In this document: positions 1-5,520 of the stretch, in pieces
How positions within the stretch are numbered: the first letter of the stretch is position 1
Layout of the letters: the number at the start of each line of letters is the position of its first letter
Source of the DNA: an uncultured Flavobacteriales bacterium
Lineage (GTDB): Bacteria > Bacteroidota > Bacteroidia > Flavobacteriales > Flavobacteriaceae
Assembly: GCA_913009535.1 (NCBI GenBank)
Contig: CAJVXR010000091.1
Coordinates: 1-5,520 of the forward strand
Length of the DNA stretch: 5,520 bases
Direction: 5' to 3'
Translations under genes and position numbers: made by a program
Notes under the pieces: model-generated
Database searches by the model: none
Seen by the model: the letters and a program-made list of their open reading frames with translations, nothing else
Told to the model about the DNA's origin: nothing

Positions 1-344
1 TGATGATCCATAACAACTGCTGGATCTCTATATTTACAACATGCATCTAGAGAATTATAAGCTAAGTCAGGAGCTTTAATTTTATCTGTATCATGACCCA
101 AATCAGCAATAAATTGATGTATATCGTTAAGTTTAATTTTTTTTTCATTAAAAATTAAACTTATTTGACCGGTATTTACATTCCATTTAGATGACTTTAC
201 ACCTTTTAGTTTGATAGTAGAGTTCTCTATTCTAACTTTACACATACCACACACTCCGTCAACCTTAAAGTTAGCCTTTGCATTACTGTTTTGCCCTATT
301 ATCATAAACGGCATAAATAAAATAATCAAAATATATCTTCTCAT
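1..344 (-). CDS. Exported heavy-metal-associated (HMA) domain protein, C-terminus cut by window edge
   Basis: This open frame starts at ATG 344-342 and runs 114 codons to the left edge without a stop, so the end of the gene is missing. Residues 1 to about 18 (MRRYILIILFMPFMIIGQ) look like a signal peptide: two arginines, then a hydrophobic run. This places the protein in the periplasm or envelope rather than the cytosol where classic copper chaperones work. Residues about 24-90 fit a ferredoxin-like HMA fold, with the metal-binding CGMC at residues 32-35 (positions 240-251) followed by KVRIE, as in this family. A second cysteine pair lies in DACCKYRDP, with C102-C103 at positions 36-41. The visible tail then reads VVMDH, and the cut codon CA- gives His or Gln. 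The start lies one base after the stop of the upstream receptor gene (TAATATG), which suggests translational coupling. The likely role is binding a soft metal such as copper or another thiophilic ion. The metal itself is inferred, not shown. Confidence 0.85.
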   Translation of the reverse strand, partial: MRRYILIILFMPFMIIGQNSNAKANFKVDGVCGMCKVRIENSTIKLKGVKSSKWNVNTGQISLIFNEKKIKLNDIHQFIADLGHDTDKIKAPDLAYNSLDACCKYRDPAVVMDH

Positions 345-345
345 A

Positions 346-2634
346 TTAATAAATTTTAAATCTTAAACCTGTATAATACATACTTCCAAATATTGGTCCG
401 TACACAAAAGTTGTATCAAATCGTGGTCCAAATGGACTTTCACTCCCTACTATGGGGTTTTTCTGTTTAGTATTGGTTAAATTTTCAACTCCTAAATATA
501 CTTCAAATTTTTCCGAAAACACTCTGGTTAATTGTGCATTAACTGTAGAGAATTGAGGGGAATACTTGTCGGTATTTAGTGGTAAAAAATGCGGGATATT
601 TGTGAGCCTGTTCGAAAACCTTTGCTTACCAATCCAATTAAAAGTTGTGTCAAATTTCCATTGAGACCCATCATCATTTAAATTTGAGTTAATATTAAAA
701 TTTATAAAAAGACGTTCTTTTGGAGTCATTGGTTTCGTAAGTCTTCCAGAAGCATAGTCTGTTTTAACATTGTACAATTTATAGGCTAGTTTAAACTCAA
801 CATTTTCATTTATGTAATAATTAAATTGAGATTGAAAACTAGCTGCAAAACTTTTACCAATTAGGTTGTAAAAACTAATTTCATAAGGGTTTTCCCAGTC
901 AACTATTACTTGATTATTAAAATCCGTATAATAGTAATCTAAGATTATTTCAGACTTTTTATTAAATAGATTGAAATTTTGTAAAAATGAAATACCATAA
1001 TTCCATGCGTCTTCCGATTTTAGATCATCTACAGGCAGTTGTATTAGTCTTGTGGTTGCAAATAAGTTTTGATTTTCAGCAAATATATTAGCCATTCTTT
1101 TACCTCTTCCAAAAGAAAGTCTTAGTACAGATTTTTCTACTGGTGTATACCTTAAATGAAATCTAGGAGTTAAAAAGGTCCCCATTTTATTATGATTATC
1201 TATTCTAATTCCTGCGGTTAAATTTAAATTACTAAGATTATCAAAGTTATATTCAAAAAATGCGCCAATTGATTTTTCAGATCGGTCATTATCTATACCC
1301 TGAATAATAGGTTCCGAAGAACTATCATCTGGCAATAAAGAATAGGATACATTCGAAACATTCTCCTTATATACATCAGAATTAAAATTCAAACCTGTTT
1401 TGATTTTATGTCTTGTGTCTCCTAAAATAGAGTTGTAAATAATATTTGAAAAAATACTTTGATGATTAATATTATATTGATTAAGACCAAAATATGAATT
1501 TTGATCATGATCACTGTAGGCAAACTGTACTCCTAAGGTTTGGTATGTAATATCAGGATTTACGTACCCAAATTTTAACGAAGAATCAAATCTTTCTGTA
1601 TTGACTTCACTCCCCCAATAGTTTGTTGTTAATCTATCTGAAATAGGACTAAAATCAAGCTCTCCAGATTGTTTTTCGTCAGTTAAGTATCTTACATTAA
1701 GAAATGCAACTAATCCCTTTTCAAGGTTAGTGTACTGCCAACGATTTAACACATTTATTTGTTCAGATAGTGGGCTATCTAAAAAACCGTCAGAATTATT
1801 ATCATTTTGTTGATTATTTGAGTTTACATGAAAATATAGTCCAGAGCTTAATTTATCAGAAATTTTAGTATTGTAATGTGTATTCAGTTCTAATCTTCCC
1901 ATGGAATTAGCATAGGTATTAAAAAACAATGGAATATCTGTATTTGGCTTTTGCAATTCAACATTAATTTGCCCTGAAATACTTTCATAACCGTTTACAA
2001 CAGACCCAGCTCCTTTTGTTATCTGAATTGATTCAACCCATGTTCCAGGGATTAAACTCATTCCATATGTTTGAGAAGCACCTCTAATTGTTGGGATGTT
2101 TTCGGAAGTTATAAGAATGTATGGACTCGTAAGCCCTAACATTTGTATTTGCTTAACTCCTGTTACTGCGTCAGTAAAATTAACATCGATTGAAGGGTTT
2201 GTTTCAAAACTTTCAGAAAGATTACAACAAGCAGCTTTTAATAACTCTTCTGAGCTAACATTAATAATATTTTGTGAAGACAGATATGAAACCGAAGAAG
2301 TTTTAGCTATAGATCTTATGGTAATCGCATCTAAGGTAGACTCGGGTTTCAAAAAATGCTTTAAATATTCTTTACCATTAAGCTGAATAGTATCAGTCTT
2401 AAATCCGACATAACTAATTACTAAATTTGTGTAATTACCAGTATTTGAAATATTAAATTTACCATCAAAGTCCGTTACGACTCCTTCAGAAGAATCTAGC
2501 CAGTATACATTAGCGCCTGGCAATACAATTTCATTATTACTTGAGTTTTGCTCTAAAACAACTCCAGAGAGATTATTTTGAGAACTTAGGAGTATTGGAA
2601 TTAAAAATATTATTTTTGATAAAAACCATTTCAT
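346..2634 (-). CDS. TonB-dependent outer-membrane receptor, probably metal-linked
   Basis: This is a complete 762-residue protein from ATG 2634-2632 to TAA 348-346, a normal length for a Bacteroidota TonB-dependent receptor. Residues 1 to about 19 form a signal peptide (MKWFLSKIIFLIPILLSSQ). Residues about 21-96 form a carboxypeptidase-regulatory-like domain, with the typical LPGANVYW, GVVTDFDGKF and ISYVGF signatures. A TonB-box-like LDAITI lies at 101-106. The plug spans about 115-235, including IQITKGAGSVVNGYESISG (203-221). The rest is a 22-stranded-type beta barrel ending in YYTGLRFKIY. The plug carries KAACCNLSESFE, with C136-C137 at positions 2224-2229. An early barrel loop has a DxNxDGxxD motif at residues 278-286. 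The protein should import a substrate across the outer membrane using TonB-ExbBD energy. The co-transcribed exported HMA protein suggests a metal ion or metal chelate, but the substrate cannot be read directly. No frameshift or truncation is seen. Confidence 0.93.
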   Translation of the reverse strand: MKWFLSKIIFLIPILLSSQNNLSGVVLEQNSSNNEIVLPGANVYWLDSSEGVVTDFDGKFNISNTGNYTNLVISYVGFKTDTIQLNGKEYLKHFLKPESTLDAITIRSIAKTSSVSYLSSQNIINVSSEELLKAACCNLSESFETNPSIDVNFTDAVTGVKQIQMLGLTSPYILITSENIPTIRGASQTYGMSLIPGTWVESIQITKGAGSVVNGYESISGQINVELQKPNTDIPLFFNTYANSMGRLELNTHYNTKISDKLSSGLYFHVNSNNQQNDNNSDGFLDSPLSEQINVLNRWQYTNLEKGLVAFLNVRYLTDEKQSGELDFSPISDRLTTNYWGSEVNTERFDSSLKFGYVNPDITYQTLGVQFAYSDHDQNSYFGLNQYNINHQSIFSNIIYNSILGDTRHKIKTGLNFNSDVYKENVSNVSYSLLPDDSSSEPIIQGIDNDRSEKSIGAFFEYNFDNLSNLNLTAGIRIDNHNKMGTFLTPRFHLRYTPVEKSVLRLSFGRGKRMANIFAENQNLFATTRLIQLPVDDLKSEDAWNYGISFLQNFNLFNKKSEIILDYYYTDFNNQVIVDWENPYEISFYNLIGKSFAASFQSQFNYYINENVEFKLAYKLYNVKTDYASGRLTKPMTPKERLFINFNINSNLNDDGSQWKFDTTFNWIGKQRFSNRLTNIPHFLPLNTDKYSPQFSTVNAQLTRVFSEKFEVYLGVENLTNTKQKNPIVGSESPFGPRFDTTFVYGPIFGSMYYTGLRFKIY

Positions 2635-2661
2635 TGTGTAAATTTAAATTAAATATTTTCT

Positions 2662-2691
2662 AAAACCATACACTGTAGTATAATTTAACAA
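2662..2691 (-). promoter_or_regulatory. Candidate promoter of the receptor-HMA operon
   Basis: The 72-bp gap 2635-2706 separates two divergent genes and must hold promoters for both. On the minus strand, TTG (plus positions 2689-2691) lies 18 nt before TATGGTTTT (2662-2670). This resembles the Bacteroidota -33 TTG / -7 TAnnTTTG arrangement, but the -7 box matches only in part. Initiation would leave a leader of about 20 nt before ATG at 2634. The gap is so AT-rich that chance matches are likely. I see no recognisable metal-regulator operator in it. Confidence 0.25.
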
Positions 2692-2706
2692 TACATTATA
2701 AAAAAT

Positions 2707-3474
2707 ATGAAGTTTATAAAAATCCCATTACAATTAATTTGGAGGTCATGGTTTTACATTCTAATATTTGTAACGTTAATACTTATTAGCCCACTATTAT
2801 TTATTTTAACATTAAAAGAATCCTATTATCCACAAATGTGGAAACTTGTAAGATTATGGTCTAAAGTTTTGATATACGGAATGGGGTTCCGATTAGAATT
2901 TAATAATGAACAAGATATTGAACCGAACAAAAGCTATATGTTTTGCCCAAATCATGGATCCCTAATGGATGCATTTGTGTTGGTTGTTTCTAGTAAAAAT
3001 CCAATTGTATTTGTAGGTAAAAAATCATTAGAAAAAATCCCTATATTCGGATTTTTTTACAAAAGAATTATTATTATGGTGGACAGGAGCGATGCAAAAA
3101 GCAGAAAAAAGGTTTATGAATTAGCTAAAAAAAGACTTAAAAATGGCACTAGTATTGGTATTTTTCCTGAGGGATTAGTTCCAACTGAAGGAGTTGTCCT
3201 TGCTCCTTTTAAAAATGGAGCTTTTAGCCTAGCTATAGAGTATCAAATACCAATTGTACCTCAATCGTATTATGACTGTAAGCGTCTTTTTTCTTGGAAT
3301 TTTCTCAAAGGAGGTCCTGGTTTATTTAGAATAAAACAACATAAATTTTTTGAGACAAAGGGATTGAAAATTCAAGATTTAGACAAGTTAAAAGACAGGT
3401 TATATACGTTTATGCGAAATGATTTATTATCTGATGAGAAGTATATGAAAGATACAAATCAAATTAAAAATTAA
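2707..3474 (+). CDS. plsC: 1-acyl-sn-glycerol-3-phosphate acyltransferase (PlsC/LPLAT family)
   Basis: This is a complete 255-residue protein, a usual length for the family. PlsC enzymes add an acyl chain to the sn-2 position of lysophosphatidic acid to make phosphatidic acid at the inner face of the cytoplasmic membrane. Residues about 14-36 form a hydrophobic membrane segment. Motif I, the catalytic HX4D, is NHGSLMD (H83, D88). Motif II is represented by VDRSD at 125-129 with R127. Motif III is FPEGLVPTEG at 153-162. Motif IV is IPIVPQS at 181-187. Motif III differs from the common FPEGTRS because the residue after Gly is Leu. The later stretch LFSWNFLKGGPG (194-205) resembles a paralogue branch that I recall as common in Bacteroidota, so the acceptor could be another lysophospholipid or an aminolipid. 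ATG 2707 is the first start in frame and precedes the membrane segment. The gene is divergent from the receptor operon and has no obvious functional link to it. The symbol denotes the family, not proven orthology to E. coli plsC. Confidence 0.88.
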   Translation: MKFIKIPLQLIWRSWFYILIFVTLILISPLLFILTLKESYYPQMWKLVRLWSKVLIYGMGFRLEFNNEQDIEPNKSYMFCPNHGSLMDAFVLVVSSKNPIVFVGKKSLEKIPIFGFFYKRIIIMVDRSDAKSRKKVYELAKKRLKNGTSIGIFPEGLVPTEGVVLAPFKNGAFSLAIEYQIPIVPQSYYDCKRLFSWNFLKGGPGLFRIKQHKFFETKGLKIQDLDKLKDRLYTFMRNDLLSDEKYMKDTNQIKN

Positions 3475-3479
3475 CTCTA

Positions 3480-3492
3480 GTCTAAATTAGAC
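3480..3492. repeat. Short inverted repeat just after plsC
   Basis: GTCTAA and TTAGAC form a perfect 6-bp inverted repeat around one central A, starting six bases after the plsC stop. As RNA it would form at most a 5-bp, mostly A-U stem with a 3-nt loop. No U-tract follows (the next bases are AACCATAAAAAAACC), so it does not qualify as a typical intrinsic terminator. It could be a weak processing signal or a protein site, or simply chance in AT-rich DNA. Confidence 0.3.
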
Positions 3493-3574
3493 AACCATAA
3501 AAAAACCTCAAAGATGTTAATAAGTATACTGTTTAGTTGAAAAAAACATATCTATTTGACATATAAACAGAGCG

Positions 3575-3601
3575 TTGATCTACATTAAATTGCTAAATTT
3601 G
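3575..3601 (+). promoter_or_regulatory. Candidate purH promoter of Bacteroidota type
   Basis: TAAATTTG at 3594-3601 is a full match to the Bacteroidota -7 consensus TAnnTTTG. A TTG at 3575-3577 lies 16 nt upstream, slightly shorter than the usual 17-23 nt. Transcription would start near 3608, leaving a leader of roughly 18 nt before the purH ATG at 3626, which is too short for a riboswitch. A 6-bp inverted repeat, GATCTA (3577-3582) and TAGATC (3614-3619), flanks the -7 box. It might be an operator but could be chance. Confidence 0.5.
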
Positions 3602-3625
3602 AGTTTAAAAAAATAGATCCTTAAA

Positions 3626-5155
3626 ATGAGTGAAATTAAGATAAAGTCAGCGTTAATATCTGTGTTTAACAAAGATGGCTTAGAGCCTCTAGTTAAAGAA
3701 CTAGACAAACAAAATGTTGTAATATATTCTACAGGTGGAACTCAAAAATTTATTAATGATTTAGGGATTGAAGTAATTCGAGTTGAAGACCTGACTTCTT
3801 ATCCATCAATTCTTGGCGGAAGAGTTAAAACTCTACATCCAAAAGTTTTTGGTGGTATATTAAATAGAAGAGATAACAACAATGATCAAAAAGAATTAAA
3901 AGACTACGAAATACCTCAAATAGATTTAGTTATTGTTGATTTATATCCATTTGAAAAGACCGTTAGTTCTAAAGCATCACAAGCTGAAATTATTGAAAAG
4001 ATCGATATTGGTGGAATTTCATTGATAAGAGCAGCTGCAAAAAATTATAAGGATGTAGCTTGTATTTCTTCTAAAGAAGATTACAATTTATTCCTTAATA
4101 TACTAAAACAGAAAAACGGGAATTTATCTGTCAAAGAAAGAGAATTATTTGCTTTAAAGTCTTTTAATGTCTCTTCAAATTATGACTCGGCTATATTCAA
4201 CTATTTTAATTCTAAAAAAGAAATCGATGCGCTGAAAATTAGCGATGATAAACCAAAAGTATTAAGGTACGGTGAAAACCCACATCAAAAGGGATATTTC
4301 TATGGTGAATTTGAAAAAGTTTTTGATAAAATTCATGGTAAAGAACTAAGCTATAATAACCTGCTAGATGTTGATGCCGCAGTTAGTTTAATACTTGAGT
4401 TTAAAAACAATAAGCCTACGTTCGCCATAATGAAACACAACAACGCTTGTGGGATAGCCACAAGAGATACTATTAAACAAGCTTATATTGATGCTTTAGC
4501 GGCAGACCCTGTATCAGCATTTGGAGGAGTCCTAATTAGTAACTCAGAAATTGGTATTGAAGTTGCTGAACTGATAAATAGCCTCTTCTGCGAGGTTGTT
4601 ATAGCTCCAAAATTCACTAAAGAATCGTTAGATATTTTAAAACAGAAAAAAAATAGAATAATCTTAGTTCTTAAAGATTTTGAAGAACCGGAATACATTG
4701 TCAGGAGCTGTCTAAATGGATATTTAGCCCAACAAAAAGATAATCATACTGATGACTTAAATGATTTTAAATTTGCAACTACACTCAAGCCAAACAATAA
4801 GCAAATAGAAGATTTATTATTTGCATCCAAAATATGTAAAAACACAAAGTCTAATACAATTGTTTTAGTAAAAAACAAGCAATTGCTAGCAAGTGGAACA
4901 GGCCAGACTAGTAGAGTCGATGCGCTTAGTCAAGCAATACATAAAGCAATTAGCTTTAAATTCGATTTAAATGGGGCCGCTATGGCTAGTGATGCATTTT
5001 TTCCATTTCCAGATTGTGTTGAAATTGCAAATAAAAATGGAATAAATTCAGTTATTCAGCCTGGAGGTTCAATAAAAGACAATTTAAGTATCGACTATTG
5101 TAATGAAAATAAAATACCAATGGTTTTTACTGGATTTAGACATTTCAAACATTGA
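3626..5155 (+). CDS. purH: Bifunctional AICAR transformylase / IMP cyclohydrolase
   Basis: This is a complete 509-residue protein, a typical length for bacterial PurH. It carries out the last two steps of de novo purine synthesis in the cytosol: formylation of AICAR with 10-formyl-tetrahydrofolate to FAICAR, then ring closure to IMP. The N-terminal MGS-like cyclohydrolase domain (about 1-200) shows STGGT (35-39), GGRVKTLHP (64-72), DLYPFE (105-110) and DIGGISLIRAAAKN (127-140). The C-terminal transformylase domain (about 205-509) shows LRYGENPHQ (213-221), LSYNNLLDVDAA (241-252), the catalytic-site KHNNACG with K270 and H271, SAFGG (297-301), SGTGQTSRVDA (423-433), SDAFFPFPD (455-463), QPGGSIKD (478-485) and TGFRHF (502-507). 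All the key motifs I know for the family are present. The stop is TGA. A good promoter candidate lies just upstream and mreB follows 87 bp later on the same strand, an order I recall from other flavobacteria. Confidence 0.97.
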   Translation: MSEIKIKSALISVFNKDGLEPLVKELDKQNVVIYSTGGTQKFINDLGIEVIRVEDLTSYPSILGGRVKTLHPKVFGGILNRRDNNNDQKELKDYEIPQIDLVIVDLYPFEKTVSSKASQAEIIEKIDIGGISLIRAAAKNYKDVACISSKEDYNLFLNILKQKNGNLSVKERELFALKSFNVSSNYDSAIFNYFNSKKEIDALKISDDKPKVLRYGENPHQKGYFYGEFEKVFDKIHGKELSYNNLLDVDAAVSLILEFKNNKPTFAIMKHNNACGIATRDTIKQAYIDALAADPVSAFGGVLISNSEIGIEVAELINSLFCEVVIAPKFTKESLDILKQKKNRIILVLKDFEEPEYIVRSCLNGYLAQQKDNHTDDLNDFKFATTLKPNNKQIEDLLFASKICKNTKSNTIVLVKNKQLLASGTGQTSRVDALSQAIHKAISFKFDLNGAAMASDAFFPFPDCVEIANKNGINSVIQPGGSIKDNLSIDYCNENKIPMVFTGFRHFKH

Positions 5156-5182
5156 TAAAATATTTTATTTTATTGTTAAATA

Positions 5183-5212
5183 TTTGATCAGATTTTATGT
5201 ATATTAGATATG
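5183..5212 (+). promoter_or_regulatory. Candidate mreB promoter
   Basis: TTTG at 5183-5186 is followed after 18 nt by TAGATATG at 5205-5212, one mismatch from the Bacteroidota -7 consensus TAnnTTTG. Transcription would begin near 5219, leaving a leader of about 24 nt before the mreB ATG. No convincing terminator separates purH from this site, so mreB may also receive read-through from purH. Confidence 0.38.
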
Positions 5213-5242
5213 AATAGATTTACTTACTTTAATTTTTAATAG

Positions 5243-5520
5243 ATGTCCTTTTTTGATTTTTTAACTGAAGAAATTGCAATAGACTTAGGTACTGCAAATA
5301 CACTAATTATACACAACGATAAAGTTGTAATTGATAGCCCATCGATTGTAGCCAGAGATAGAGTTTCTGGTAAAATAATTGCTGTAGGTAACGAAGCTAA
5401 TTTGATGCAGGGTAAAACTCATGAAAACATTAAAACTATAAGACCCTTAAAAGATGGGGTTATAGCTGATTTTGATGCTTCTGAGCAAATGATTAGTTTA
5501 TTTATAAAAAGTATTCCAGC
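5243..5520 (+). CDS. mreB: Rod shape-determining protein MreB, N-terminal 92 residues
   Basis: This open frame starts at ATG 5243 and runs off the right edge after 92 codons plus two bases. Full MreB is about 340 residues, so roughly a quarter is visible. The N-terminus MSFFDFLTEE leads into IAIDLGTANT (11-20), the actin-fold phosphate-1 nucleotide-binding loop. VVIDSPSIVARDR (28-40), IAVGNEANLMQGKT (46-59) and IRPLKDGVIADFDASE (66-81) follow, all hallmark MreB segments. MreB is an ATP-binding bacterial actin that forms membrane-associated filaments and directs lateral cell-wall synthesis with MreC, MreD, RodA and PBP2. Those genes are expected downstream of the window, but this cannot be seen. 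The chosen start fits the usual short lead before the IAIDLGT motif. The upstream TTTTTAATAG carries no Shine-Dalgarno sequence, as is normal for this phylum. Confidence 0.95.
   Translation, partial: MSFFDFLTEEIAIDLGTANTLIIHNDKVVIDSPSIVARDRVSGKIIAVGNEANLMQGKTHENIKTIRPLKDGVIADFDASEQMISLFIKSIP

Noticed and set aside
2096..2386. A 96-codon open frame on the plus strand
   Set aside because: It lies wholly antisense to the well-supported receptor plug region, has no family resemblance, and is best explained as a shadow of that gene.
2634..2661. Possible plsC promoter: TTG at 2634-2636 and TATTTTCT at 2654-2661, 17 nt apart
   Set aside because: The -7 match is partial and the TTG overlaps the receptor start codon. 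In a gap this AT-rich the match is not better than chance, although plsC must have a promoter nearby.
3480..3510. Possible intrinsic terminator after plsC
   Set aside because: The stem is short and AT-rich, and the bases after it are A-rich rather than T-rich on the coding strand.
3523..3530. Palindrome AGTATACT in the plsC-purH gap
   Set aside because: It is an isolated 8-bp palindrome with no partner sites, which is common by chance.
3475..3625. Small RNA, riboswitch or small gene between plsC and purH
   Set aside because: I see no convincing open frame, no stable G-C-containing stem and no purine-riboswitch core. Apart from the short repeats and the promoter candidate, the gap looks empty.
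4483..4698. A 71-codon open frame on the minus strand
   Set aside because: It lies antisense to the conserved transformylase domain of purH and has no recognisable features.
5156..5186. Perfect AT palindrome TAAAATATTTTA (5156-5167) with a further AAATATTT at 5178-5185, considered as a purH terminator
   Set aside because: It contains no G-C pairs, so a hairpin would be very weak, and such palindromes are expected by chance in this base composition.

Overview
The window looks like a chromosomal piece of a low-GC member of the Bacteroidota, most likely class Flavobacteriia. The evidence is a TonB-dependent receptor with an N-terminal carboxypeptidase-regulatory-like domain, no Shine-Dalgarno-like sequence before any start codon, promoter candidates of the Bacteroidota type (TTG / TAnnTTTG), and a purH-mreB neighbourhood that I recall from flavobacterial genomes. 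The genus cannot be read from the sequence.

Layout: positions 1-344 (minus strand, cut off by the left edge) encode an exported heavy-metal-associated (HMA) domain protein. Positions 346-2634 (minus) encode a complete 762-residue TonB-dependent outer-membrane receptor. The receptor is upstream in transcription and is separated from the HMA gene by a single base, so the two almost certainly form one operon. A 72-bp gap separates them from the divergent gene at 2707-3474 (plus), a PlsC-type 1-acylglycerol-phosphate acyltransferase. After a 151-bp gap comes purH at 3626-5155 (plus), the bifunctional enzyme for the last two steps of IMP synthesis. After another 87 bp comes the start of mreB at 5243 (plus), which runs off the right edge.

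How they work together: the minus-strand pair looks like a metal-linked module, with an outer-membrane TonB-driven receptor plus an exported CxxC metal-binding protein. Each protein also carries an adjacent Cys-Cys pair. The plus-strand genes are housekeeping: membrane phospholipid synthesis, purine synthesis and cell shape. Candidate promoters are visible before purH and mreB, so those genes need not depend on read-through.

I see no RNA genes, CRISPR array, insertion sequence or clear sign of horizontal transfer. The most interesting part is the HMA/receptor pair. I do not see a clearly undescribed system.
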